From positions 45,344-109,343 of the forward strand of contig CAMWID010000003.1 of assembly GCA_947174235.1 (NCBI GenBank): a DNA stretch of 64,000 nucleotides, written 5' to 3'. The notes under the pieces were generated by a model that saw only the letters and a program-made list of their open reading frames with translations, was not told the origin of the DNA and did no database searches. The first letter of the stretch is position 1, and each line of letters starts with the position of its first letter. A program made the translations under genes and the position numbers. Below, piece by piece: positions 9,401-16,837 of the stretch. Source of the stretch: an uncultured Porphyromonadaceae bacterium. GTDB taxonomy: Bacteria; Bacteroidota; Bacteroidia; Bacteroidales; Muribaculaceae.

Positions 9401-9629
9401 TCATTTCCCTTTCGGGATCAACATCGTGGGTGATATACACCATCCGCTTATAAGGTTTGGAGGAAACGGTATAAACGACGGCAGGGAACGCCAGATCTCG
9501 GCGGAACTTATGGATTCGGCAGATGTCAACATCATGCGCAGACTTCGCGAAGGATGGCTTCTTTTTATACAAAATGCCGCCAAATATGGAGAATTGGACA
9601 ATCACGGATATGTTTCCGACGTTCCTTAA
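6477..9629 (+). CDS. AsmA-like outer-membrane-biogenesis protein
   Basis: A 1050-residue protein with one N-terminal membrane helix (about residues 22-42) after a Pro/Ala-rich cytoplasmic tail, then YLTPARLTAIVNREAGNYL, the start typical of AsmA/TamB-like proteins. The remainder is an alternation of short beta-strands and polar turns, with AsmA-type features such as DFSLWSTFPYLHI near residue 72 and a C-terminal repeat of similar strands. Relatives form long periplasmic lipid-conducting bridges between the two membranes. No enzyme motif is seen. It ends 38 nt before the HAD-AroB start at 9668, so the two are probably co-transcribed. Confidence 0.82.
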   Translation: MSEPSATPAPAAPHNFRKILKAIGWTAACVLALIVIAAVGITLYLTPARLTAIVNREAGNYLKADVKASNVDFSLWSTFPYLHISADSIRIDSRTLNGIPKEIRKSLPHNCDFLVSTGKIGGAVNILKAITGEIILKHVVVSSPTLNLVAYDDKLNNYDIFRKKPDVKKIPHISIDTISIPAPVRLSYFDASARTSARVKVDAMSLANHGTEDTYRLLISGTADGTIKDFHMSEEIPVTADGIIKLKFNPLSATFSKFAVNLAGIKSVTDAEISAGEKTAVNLFSSAIRISDAIATVKSFAGILPWRSVDLKNIKGNIPLDLRIKLSSPYIISSGNGKNTGQPSLPAFYSEMNIPEGWMEWSAAGKKPLELRDLSLSASVNIDPGSDESNMIDIKKCSLTADGAELSAQCKATEILSENPMVSADLKYKADLTKLYAIFFPKNPLRIEGDINGNSEISCRMASGSLTKANDVDIKSVFKSGCISITDRVKKFTASLSGLHVILDAAFPSLSRDSLTDGKISLITSAGKGIFNSMSDSTTVSLENSGIKIVIGAAGSVSKPVAAGKASFNAERMIAVSPGMRSETSDIDVDIDASLRHSPWSYSGRVPSYASDEDSIICRRAKHTPLYLMAEVPSMLQTAMTLSDIKAKVSAKKGSLFSEAFPAENSFSSLSMATDLDTLTLNNIHITTGSSAADISGRVKGLRGFLSSSSPSLLEIDLDAFFSDVNINELAAAYYEGVAATTGQPVKFNGVDSGPYTAGDSLCIAIPRNISADIRLRSLSAEYRGWKFRPLSTEITLRDGIAEIGDLNIGSDFCSASIDWIYSTENLDSIFMSVSVDLNDFDFDNFFTTFPTLPAAHPELGNLSGNLCAKAEGKFLMFPDMFLNTPSLEGEITMAFDSIRYARDSKTARITHLMFLKGDGPLDVKDFKIHGFFHDNLLQVDPFTMKCGGYEVMAAGVNNLQGDMYYHLGLMRSPFHFPFGINIVGDIHHPLIRFGGNGINDGRERQISAELMDSADVNIMRRLREGWLLFIQNAAKYGELDNHGYVSDVP

Positions 9630-9667
9630 TAGATCCCGCCAAAAATCCGGGATTCCTGACTTTGAAT

Positions 9668-11386
9668 ATGGACACATCTTTTCCCCAAGGGATACGTGCC
9701 GCCCTTATCGACATGGACGGCGTGCTTTATGATTCCATGCCCCACCATGCCCGCGCATGGCACAGCATGATGACCGAACAAGGCATCCACACCACCCCCG
9801 AAGAGTTTTTCCTTTATGAAGGGATGACCGGGGCGGCGACCATAGACCTTATTTTTCAGCGTGAATTTAACAGGCAGGCAACAGACAGGGAGAAAAAAGA
9901 TCTCTACCACCGCAAGACTCAGCTGTTTGTGGAAGGCGGCAGGAAGACTCCCATGCCAGGAGCATCCGGAATGCTGAAGGCTTTCATGCTTGCCTCCATC
10001 CCGACGGTATTGGTGACCGGATCCGGACAGAACAGTCTTCTTGACAGCCTTGACGCCGACTATCCCGGCGCGTTCCCCGAACGTATGCGTGTCACTGCAC
10101 ATGACGTGTCGCACGGCAAACCGGATCCGGAGCCTTATATTAAAGGCGCGCAAAAAGCCGGTGTCGCCCCCGGGGAGGCGATCGTGGTGGAAAACGCCCC
10201 TCTCGGGGTGAGGGCAGGCAAAGCCGCAGGATGTTTCACCGTAGCCGTCACCACAGGACCTATCCCCAGAGAGGAATTTGAAAAAGAAGGCGCCGACATG
10301 ATCTTTTCTTCCATGCATGAATTTGCGGAATGGCTCGAGTCGCAGCTTCCCAATAAGCTTTCATCCCGTCTTGACGATGCAGTGGGAAAACTGGATCCGG
10401 CGACAGTGACAGTGGTGACCGACAGCAATGTGGACATGGCTGTCATACCTTTGTTCAAAGGCTCGGAAACATTGTCAAAAGCAAACAAGGTGGTGATACC
10501 TCCGGGCGAGGATCACAAGAATCTTGAATCTGTCACAAAAATATGGAACGCCCTTGAAGAGAAAGGAGCGACAAGGAAAAGCATTGTCGTCAACATCGGG
10601 GGAGGTCTTGTGACCGACATCGGTGGATTCGCAGCCGCCACGTTCAAAAGAGGTGTGAGATTCATCAACGTGCCCACCACCCTCCTCGGTGCGGTGGACG
10701 CCGCCACAGGAGGGAAGACCGGCATCAACTTCAACGGTCTTAAAAACGAGATCGGGGCATTCCATCTCCCATCGGAGGTGATCATTTCCGCCATTCCGCT
10801 TTCAACTCTGTCGCACAATGAAAAGATCTCAGGATATGCAGAGATGCTGAAGACCGCGCTCATCGCTGACGCCGGTCTCTACCGATCGCTTATAGACGTT
10901 GAAGATGTTCTCTCTGATCCGCACCGTCTTGAGGCGGCGATGAAAAGATGCGTGGAGATAAAGGAAGACGTTGTCGCCCAGGATCCGACAGAGAAAGGAT
11001 TGCGGAAGATCCTTAATTTCGGACATACCGCCGGTCACGCGTTTGAAAGCCTCGCCATAAGCCGGCACAAACCTCTCGCCCACGGTGAGGCGGTGGCACA
11101 CGGAATGCTCGTGGAACTTATCCTCAGCCATATGTTGAAAGGATTCGACTCAATGGAAGTACACAGATATGCCGGAGAGATACTCAAACCTGTCTATCCG
11201 CGCACAGGCGTGACATGCGACGACATCCCTCTGCTTATCGAACTTATGGCACACGACAAGAAAAACGCCACTGCGGGCAAACCGAATTTCACGCTTCTTC
11301 TGGAGCCGGGAGTGCCGGAAATAGACTGCCTTCCTGCAATCGAAGACATAAAGGCGGCTCTCGACATATACATCGATATGGCGTAG
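9668..11386 (+). CDS. aroB: Fusion: HAD-family sugar-phosphatase/mutase-like domain + 3-dehydroquinate synthase
   Basis: A 572-residue two-domain protein. Residues 1-225 are a HAD hydrolase of the beta-phosphoglucomutase type: nucleophile D15 and D17 in DMDGVLYDS, T117 in LVTGSG, K151 in HGKPDP, and ENAPLGVRAG (175-184). Residues about 240-572 are AroB, which converts DAHP to 3-dehydroquinate in the shikimate pathway. It has GEDHKNLE, the NAD-binding GGGLVTDIGGF, TGGKTGIN, and Zn ligands E392, H453 and H472. Both catalytic sets look complete. The ATG at 9668 is preferred because a longer frame would run back into the AsmA-like gene. The HAD half may dephosphorylate a sugar or remove a damaged intermediate (inference). 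Confidence 0.92.
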   Translation: MDTSFPQGIRAALIDMDGVLYDSMPHHARAWHSMMTEQGIHTTPEEFFLYEGMTGAATIDLIFQREFNRQATDREKKDLYHRKTQLFVEGGRKTPMPGASGMLKAFMLASIPTVLVTGSGQNSLLDSLDADYPGAFPERMRVTAHDVSHGKPDPEPYIKGAQKAGVAPGEAIVVENAPLGVRAGKAAGCFTVAVTTGPIPREEFEKEGADMIFSSMHEFAEWLESQLPNKLSSRLDDAVGKLDPATVTVVTDSNVDMAVIPLFKGSETLSKANKVVIPPGEDHKNLESVTKIWNALEEKGATRKSIVVNIGGGLVTDIGGFAAATFKRGVRFINVPTTLLGAVDAATGGKTGINFNGLKNEIGAFHLPSEVIISAIPLSTLSHNEKISGYAEMLKTALIADAGLYRSLIDVEDVLSDPHRLEAAMKRCVEIKEDVVAQDPTEKGLRKILNFGHTAGHAFESLAISRHKPLAHGEAVAHGMLVELILSHMLKGFDSMEVHRYAGEILKPVYPRTGVTCDDIPLLIELMAHDKKNATAGKPNFTLLLEPGVPEIDCLPAIEDIKAALDIYIDMA

Positions 11387-11512
11387 CAGAGACATCGCCG
11401 CGCCAACCCAATTGCACAGAGACCAGCCGGCATTTGAGAAAAAAATACCTTACACAAACTCTTGAATGACAGCCTTTATAAATATTATTTAAAGATTTTT
11501 ATAAAAAATATC

Positions 11513-11545
11513 CAAGGGCACCGAACCAACAGCGAGGTGCCCTTG
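11513..11545 (+). terminator. Terminator-like hairpin downstream of the aroB fusion
   Basis: A perfect 10-bp stem (11513-11522 with 11536-11545) and a 13-nt loop, followed by TTATATTAT. It is 127 nt after the aroB stop. Confidence 0.7.
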
Positions 11546-11681
11546 TTATATTATCGTGAAGCGGCTGATACAGCAGCTCAATGATGGAAACAGAAAAAAA
11601 GAATCCTCCGGGATTCAAAAGATATACTGCTATAAGCGTTCTGAAAAAAGTTGTTATTGTTGTTTTAATTGAAGGAAATTT
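11546..11681. other. Unassigned segment between two terminators
   Basis: About 135 bases lying between the aroB terminator and a second, stronger intrinsic terminator. No reading frame of note and no TAnnTTTG box in front of it. It may be a short RNA or an extended 3' end. Confidence 0.3.
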
Positions 11682-11710
11682 GGCTGACGTGAGTCAGCCT
11701 TTTTCTTTTT
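11682..11710 (+). terminator. Intrinsic terminator, plus strand
   Basis: A 7-bp stem (11682-11688 and 11693-11699) with a GTGA tetraloop followed by TTTTTCTTTTT. It is a second terminator about 140 nt after the first, with no protein gene between them. Confidence 0.8.
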
Positions 11711-11775
11711 ATCCACATAGGAGTACTTTCATATTCTTTTCAAGATAAAAATCAGATAAAAAAGGGATTTAATTC

Positions 11776-11806
11776 TTGATTATATGAATAATGTTTTATA
11801 ATTTTG
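11776..11806 (+). promoter_or_regulatory. Bacteroidetes-type promoter, probably for the WecA-type transferase
   Basis: TTG, 20 nt, TAATTTTG (11799-11806). Transcription would start near 11812 and run about 300 nt before the ATG at 12115, antisense to the small frame at 11826-12026. Confidence 0.65.
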
Positions 11807-11825
11807 CAACATCACTCTCAAAACA

Positions 11826-12026
11826 TCACTCTAATATCTTGCCGAGTGGTTCTGTAATCTGCATGAAAGTTGTCTTAACTTGTTCTTTTGTATGATTCCG
11901 CCTAATTTTTGAGATGATTTTATATCCGACACGGAACAAAGCGTCTTCAGGCGTTTCCCCTTGACGGTATAAATCCAGCACGAAGAATACTGGAGGCACG
12001 CCAGAGAGCTGCGCGTATCTTTCCAT
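11826..12026 (-). CDS. Small hypothetical protein
   Basis: A 66-residue frame beginning with ATG, mixed in composition, with the stretch GETPEDALFRVGYKIISKI looking protein-like. I do not recognise it. It is read opposite to a plus-strand promoter at 11776-11806, and no minus-strand two-box promoter is evident upstream. It may be a real small gene or an accidental frame in the leader of the WecA-type gene. Confidence 0.35.
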   Translation of the reverse strand: MERYAQLSGVPPVFFVLDLYRQGETPEDALFRVGYKIISKIRRNHTKEQVKTTFMQITEPLGKILE

Positions 12027-12114
12027 ATATATTTCTTCAACTTAAAGTTTTTTACTTCATTGTCTGATTCTTAACAAATACCCTACACACCACGGGTAAA
12101 TTAATATTAAAATC

Positions 12115-13260
12115 ATGTTTGCTCAAGATACGATGTTATATTGGCTCGAAAATGATCTTTTCGGCTTCGCTATATCCCTGCTTGTGTCAGGAATCCTTAT
12201 TCCAAAGATCATTCTCATAGCGTTCCGCCGCAAGCTGTTCGACGATATTGATGAACGCAAGATACACCGAGGCGTCGTGCCAAGACTGGGCGGCATAGCC
12301 TTTTTCCCGGCATTCCTGTTTTCGGTGTCGCTGGTTGTCGCGCTCAACATGCGGTTCGGCTCCACGATAATGTCCGATGCACTGTCCCTGACAATCGTAC
12401 CGATTTATTTCGAGATATGCGCCATAATACTTCTGTATCTTGTTGGCATTGCCGACGACCTTATCGGTGTCAGATACATTGCCAAGTTTGTGGTCCAGAT
12501 CATATGCGCCATTCTTCTCGCTTGCTCCGGCATGTACATCCATAACTTTTATGGCATGCTTTGGCTCCATGAACTTCCAGTATGGCTCGCCTGGATTTTC
12601 TCAATACTTGTAACAGTGTATGTGGTCAACGCTATCAATCTGATCGACGGCATCGACGGACTCGCATCAGGTCTGAGTTCCATAGCACTGATCTTCTATG
12701 CAGTGGTATTTTTCAACGGCTGCGAGTTTATCTATTCGCTCCTCGCCGCCGCGTGCGCCGGCACTCTGTTCCCCTTCTTTTACTACAACGTGTTTGGCGA
12801 CGCGACAAAACAGAAGAAAATATTCATGGGCGACACAGGCGCCCTCACCACAGGAATGGTGCTCGTGTTCTGTGCCATAGCAGTTATGTGCGCGCGTCCT
12901 GATTTTCTTACCGTAGACTATAATCCCGCAATGGTAGCGCTCTCCCCCCTGATAGTTCCATGCTTTGACGTATTCCGGGTATATTTCCACAGGGTAAAGA
13001 AGGGACGCAACCCGTTCCTGCCCGACAAATGCCACATTCATCATAAACTTCTCGCTCTCGGAATGAATCAGGCAAGCGCCCTCCTCTCTATTCTCGGAGT
13101 CTCCGTAGCATTTATCGGCATAAATGTTCTCGTCTCACCATATGCAAACCCCAACCTTATCTTTGCAGGCGACGTAGTGGTATGGACTGCGGCAAACATT
13201 TTCCTGACCCGTGCCATACGCAGGAGAGAAAAACTTCTTGGGAAGGAACTATACGACTGA
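12115..13260 (+). CDS. WecA/MraY-type undecaprenyl-phosphate sugar-1-phosphate transferase
   Basis: A 381-residue integral membrane enzyme with about ten or eleven hydrophobic helices. Signature loops are present: IHRGVVPRLGG, GIADDLIG (the paired Asp of the Mg site), NLIDGIDGLA and FMGDTGAL, with HIHHKLL towards the C-terminus. It transfers a HexNAc-1-phosphate (GlcNAc or similar) from a UDP sugar to undecaprenyl phosphate, the first step of O-antigen or capsule synthesis. The HIHHKLL loop and lack of a UDP-MurNAc-pentapeptide signature fit WecA rather than MraY. The neighbouring SLBB and Wzz genes support a polysaccharide role. The sugar itself cannot be told. Confidence 0.9.
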   Translation: MFAQDTMLYWLENDLFGFAISLLVSGILIPKIILIAFRRKLFDDIDERKIHRGVVPRLGGIAFFPAFLFSVSLVVALNMRFGSTIMSDALSLTIVPIYFEICAIILLYLVGIADDLIGVRYIAKFVVQIICAILLACSGMYIHNFYGMLWLHELPVWLAWIFSILVTVYVVNAINLIDGIDGLASGLSSIALIFYAVVFFNGCEFIYSLLAAACAGTLFPFFYYNVFGDATKQKKIFMGDTGALTTGMVLVFCAIAVMCARPDFLTVDYNPAMVALSPLIVPCFDVFRVYFHRVKKGRNPFLPDKCHIHHKLLALGMNQASALLSILGVSVAFIGINVLVSPYANPNLIFAGDVVVWTAANIFLTRAIRRREKLLGKELYD

Positions 13261-13294
13261 TCCGGAAGCCCCTGTCAATCTACATAAGATCTAT

Positions 13295-14104
13295 TCATTC
13301 TGCCGGCACAGGCTCGAAGGAGACAAGTTTTTTGATAAGGTCTCCGGGCAATGGAGTGTTGAGCGGACCGTCTTTCACACTATTCTCATCAAATGAAGAT
13401 GTTTCATACGGAAGATCGTCATTGAAATACACCACTGCGGGAACTTCTCCCCGCACATTTTCACGCAGTCTCCATGAAGCTATGCAATCGCTGACAACAA
13501 CCATATTCATTTGCTCCTTGGCGCCCCAGACATAATCGGCAATAGGCGAGATTATTTCCCTGTCTATACGTTCAATCGCCTCTATTTTCCCTTTTACATC
13601 ACCTTTTCGAGACATGGCTGCGGCACATTCCACATGCACAAGCACAAACTCATTGTTTCCGATAGCTTCAATGGCAGTGTTTGCTATCGCGCCAAGGACG
13701 CTCTCATCATCCCCGGTAGTCCGCGCCACCTCCAACGGACGCAAAAGCGCCATTTTCCCGACCCCCCTGACATATGGATGCAAAGAAACGACGACCCCAT
13801 GCCCCGAAAATCCGGGAAGCACAAAATATCCCGGAGAATGCTCTTGCCCATAGGAACTTCCGAAGCGTTCCAGCTCTTCTTTTCCGGGCATAACCTTGTC
13901 AGGATCATAACCCAGGATGGAGAGGAGGGCATTCCCCCGCGACAATGGTTTGTCGTCGGAAAGGGGAAGAATGCTTCCGCACCTGCCGCATCTTGCAAGG
14001 GCATCAAGAGCCGGAGTGCGAGCAATCATCAAAGGAGTTTTACCATCAAGTTCCTGATCCGGCAGATCCGCGATCCCGGATGCCACTACAAAAAATGTTT
14101 TCAT
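13295..14104 (-). CDS. ApgM-family protein with lost catalytic residues (probable pseudoenzyme)
   Basis: A 269-residue relative of archaeal-type phosphoglycerate mutase (ApgM) and of the homoserine kinase at 29279-30499. The framework is clear: IADLPDQELDGKTPLMIA, TPALDALA, LLSILGYDPDKV and VLVHVEC. Against the thr-operon homologue the functional residues are replaced: GDGMAD is ASGIAD (Asp to Ser9), the nucleophilic Ser in PGSEIAHLS is Arg, DEAGH is AAMSR, PDH is SDC and RTH is REN. It is also about 135 residues shorter. I infer a non-catalytic or altered role. The ATG at 14104 follows a good promoter. It converges on the WecA-type gene and diverges from the SLBB export gene. Confidence 0.78.
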   Translation of the reverse strand: MKTFFVVASGIADLPDQELDGKTPLMIARTPALDALARCGRCGSILPLSDDKPLSRGNALLSILGYDPDKVMPGKEELERFGSSYGQEHSPGYFVLPGFSGHGVVVSLHPYVRGVGKMALLRPLEVARTTGDDESVLGAIANTAIEAIGNNEFVLVHVECAAAMSRKGDVKGKIEAIERIDREIISPIADYVWGAKEQMNMVVVSDCIASWRLRENVRGEVPAVVYFNDDLPYETSSFDENSVKDGPLNTPLPGDLIKKLVSFEPVPAE

Positions 14105-14135
14105 ATGCTGGATAATCGAATTTCCTGATTCTTCA

Positions 14136-14166
14136 CAAAAGTAATCATTTTTATCCATACGACCAA
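14136..14166 (-). promoter_or_regulatory. Bacteroidetes-type promoter of the ApgM-like gene
   Basis: On the minus strand TTG, 20 nt, TACTTTTG (14143-14136), about 32 nt before the ATG at 14104. Confidence 0.7.
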
Positions 14167-14228
14167 TATCACTATTTCTTCCGCTTTTGTTCCACATTGT
14201 TTAGTCTTTGTTTAGTCTTAAAAATACA

Positions 14229-14260
14229 TTTGGTTTTCAGCCTCATTTTTATTAATTTTG
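14229..14260 (+). promoter_or_regulatory. Bacteroidetes-type promoter of the polysaccharide export genes
   Basis: TTTG (14229-14232), 20 nt, TAATTTTG (14253-14260). It is placed to transcribe the SLBB, Wzz and M23 genes, with a leader of about 110 nt. Confidence 0.78.
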
Positions 14261-14377
14261 CAAGAAATTTCAGCCAACGCCATACGGATGTCCCATTTGC
14301 CGGGGCAACCATCCGGATAAACGCTGAAAAATCCATACGTGATTCTTATCGTAACCGCAAACAATCTTTTTCTTAAA

Positions 14378-16789
14378 ATGACAATAAGGCGTATTTTATT
14401 ATCCTTTCTGATGTTTTGCACATTGTCGGCGTTTGCCATGACCGACGATGAAGTGATCGCTTATATCAAGCAACAGTCAGCGGCAGGAAAGACTGAGCAA
14501 CAAATCGGTAAAGAACTGCTGGCAAAAGGCGTGACCCCGGATCAGGCAAAGCGTATAAAAGCTAAATTTGAGGCTCAGCAGGGCAGTGAGACCCAGGTAG
14601 TGAACCAGAACGCGGCATCTCTTTCAAAGGAACGCACCCATGATTCTTCGGAGGAACTCTCCGCCGCTTCGTTCGACGACATGAACAGAGAGATAGACAA
14701 AGGTCTTGACGGCTCTGTCTCGGTAAGAGATATCTACGGGCATAAGGTATTCAACACAAGGTCGCTTTCTTTTGAGCCAAGCGAGAACCTCGCCACTCCG
14801 CAGAACTATCGTCTCGGCCCGGGCGATGAAGTGATCATCGACATCTGGGGAACATCCGAAGACCACCTCAGACAGACCATCTCTCCCGAAGGAAGCATCA
14901 TGATAGCACAGATCGGTCCGGTATACCTCAACGGGATGACCATAACCGAAGCCAACAAGCATATCAAAAACGCCTTCTCAAAGAAATATGCCGGCATGAC
15001 TGATTCCGAAACTGACATTCAGGTCACTCTCGGACAGGTTCGCACAATTCAGGTCGACATTATGGGTGAGGTGGCGACTCCCGGAACATTCCGGCTTTCT
15101 CCCTTCTCATCAGTATTCCACGCTCTATACCGCGCGGGCGGTATCAACGACATCGGTTCTCTCCGAAACATCCAGGTGCTCCGCAACGGTAAAAAAGTTG
15201 CCGGAGTGGATATTTACCAATATCTTTTTGACGGGAAGACCGCAGGCAATATACGTCTTCAGGAAGGAGACGTCATAATCGTGCCTCCATATGAGCAGCT
15301 TGTAAATATCGACGGAAATGTAAAACGCCCGATGTATTACGAGATCAAACCCGGCGAAACGATAAAGAACATCATCGATTATGCAGGCGGCTTCACCGGT
15401 GATGCCTATTCCGGAATGGTAAGACTTGCAAGGCAGGCAGGCACTGAAAACGAACTTTACAACGTGGATCAGGAAGAGTTTAATTCTTACAGACTCAAGG
15501 ACGGAGACCTTATCACCGTAGGAACCATTCTCGACAGATACGCAAACCGTGTTGAATTGAAAGGAGCGGTATACCGCCCCGGAATGTTCGCTATTGGCAA
15601 GGATATAACCTCAGTCAAAGATCTAATCAAAAAAGCGGACGGACTCACAGACGATGCCTATACCAAACGCGCCATACTTTACCGCGAAGGTCCGGAGCTA
15701 CAGCTGGAGGTCATGTCGTTTGACCTCGGGGCATTGCTTGCCGGATCGATTCCAGATATCAAATTGAAAAGGAATGACCTTCTTGTGGTGTCAAGCCTGT
15801 CGGAGATAGAAGACCGCGGCACGCTTTCGATACAAGGTCAGGTGGCAAGGCCCGGCACATATCCCTTTGCGGACAACATGAGCCTTGAAGACCTAATTCT
15901 CCAGGCAGGAGGATTGCTTGACGGGGCATCCACAGCTCGTGTAGACATATCCAGAAGAATTGTTGACCCATCTTCCGCCACACCTACGGAAATGCTTTCA
16001 GAAAACTTCACACTATCTATAGCAGGAGGTCTTGGAAGTTCTAAAGAGAAAGAGTTCATCCTTCATCCTTACGATCTTGTAATCATCCGCAAAAGCCCCG
16101 GATACGCCGAGCAGGAGGTTGTGGAACTCAAGGGGGAAATTCTCTTTACCGGCAATTACACGATAGAGAAACGCAACGAACGCATATCAAGCATGCTTGC
16201 CCGCGCCGGAGGTCTGATTGAAGGAGCTTATATAAAAGGGGCGCAGCTGACTCGCAAACTGTCGGAAGAAGAATACAAGGTACGTCAGGAGACTCTCCGC
16301 ATGGCTATGTCAAACAGTCAGGCAGGACAGGGAGACTCTATCGCCCTTAGCAAAATAGAAGTGGCTGACCATTACAACGTGGGTATAGATCTTGAGAAAG
16401 CGCTCGCATATCCCGGCAGCACTTATGATGTTGTAGTGAAACCCGGAGACGTTCTCTTTGTTCCCGAACAGCAGAGCACTGTCAAGATCGCGGGCGACGT
16501 GATGTTCCCCAATACTGTGGTATATGTCCCGGGCAAGAAATTGAGTTACTACGTGGATCAGGCAGGAGGATACGGTCAACGCGCGAAAAAAGGAAAAGCC
16601 TTTATCGTCTATATGAACGGATCTGTAGCCAAGGCAAAAAGAAACACCCCGATCGAACCCGGATGTCAGATCATAGTTCCGTCCAAACCTACCACCGGCG
16701 GCACAGACTGGACAAAGATTCTCGCTTTTGCCACAAGTTTCAGCTCCGTGGCTACAATGGCGGCAACAATCACCAATATCTTTAAATAA
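14378..16789 (+). CDS. Wza-like polysaccharide export protein with multiple SLBB domains
   Basis: An 803-residue exported protein: signal peptide ending near SAFA, a short helical segment (DDEVIAYIKQQSAAGKTEQQI), the poly_export domain with NYRLGPGDEVIIDIWG (about residue 145), then a series of SLBB repeats marked by the recurring pattern V-x-I-x-G-x-V-x-x-P-G-x-Y/F (for example VDIMGEVATPGTF, LSIQGQVARPGTYPF, VELKGEILFTGNY, VKIAGDVMFPN). Much longer than E. coli Wza (about 380). Relatives form the outer-membrane or periplasmic channel for capsule or exopolysaccharide. The ATG at 14378 is chosen because it gives the signal peptide directly. It is first gene of the operon with Wzz and M23. Confidence 0.92.
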   Translation: MTIRRILLSFLMFCTLSAFAMTDDEVIAYIKQQSAAGKTEQQIGKELLAKGVTPDQAKRIKAKFEAQQGSETQVVNQNAASLSKERTHDSSEELSAASFDDMNREIDKGLDGSVSVRDIYGHKVFNTRSLSFEPSENLATPQNYRLGPGDEVIIDIWGTSEDHLRQTISPEGSIMIAQIGPVYLNGMTITEANKHIKNAFSKKYAGMTDSETDIQVTLGQVRTIQVDIMGEVATPGTFRLSPFSSVFHALYRAGGINDIGSLRNIQVLRNGKKVAGVDIYQYLFDGKTAGNIRLQEGDVIIVPPYEQLVNIDGNVKRPMYYEIKPGETIKNIIDYAGGFTGDAYSGMVRLARQAGTENELYNVDQEEFNSYRLKDGDLITVGTILDRYANRVELKGAVYRPGMFAIGKDITSVKDLIKKADGLTDDAYTKRAILYREGPELQLEVMSFDLGALLAGSIPDIKLKRNDLLVVSSLSEIEDRGTLSIQGQVARPGTYPFADNMSLEDLILQAGGLLDGASTARVDISRRIVDPSSATPTEMLSENFTLSIAGGLGSSKEKEFILHPYDLVIIRKSPGYAEQEVVELKGEILFTGNYTIEKRNERISSMLARAGGLIEGAYIKGAQLTRKLSEEEYKVRQETLRMAMSNSQAGQGDSIALSKIEVADHYNVGIDLEKALAYPGSTYDVVVKPGDVLFVPEQQSTVKIAGDVMFPNTVVYVPGKKLSYYVDQAGGYGQRAKKGKAFIVYMNGSVAKAKRNTPIEPGCQIIVPSKPTTGGTDWTKILAFATSFSSVATMAATITNIFK

Positions 16790-16837
16790 CAACAACCAGC
16801 GGCATCACCGCATTTAAATCAGGCTTCTCAGCTTAGT

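Noticed and set aside
11809..11832. Direct repeat AACATCACTCT, two copies.
   Set aside because: Two short copies only; could be chance. Mentioned with the leader but not called a feature.
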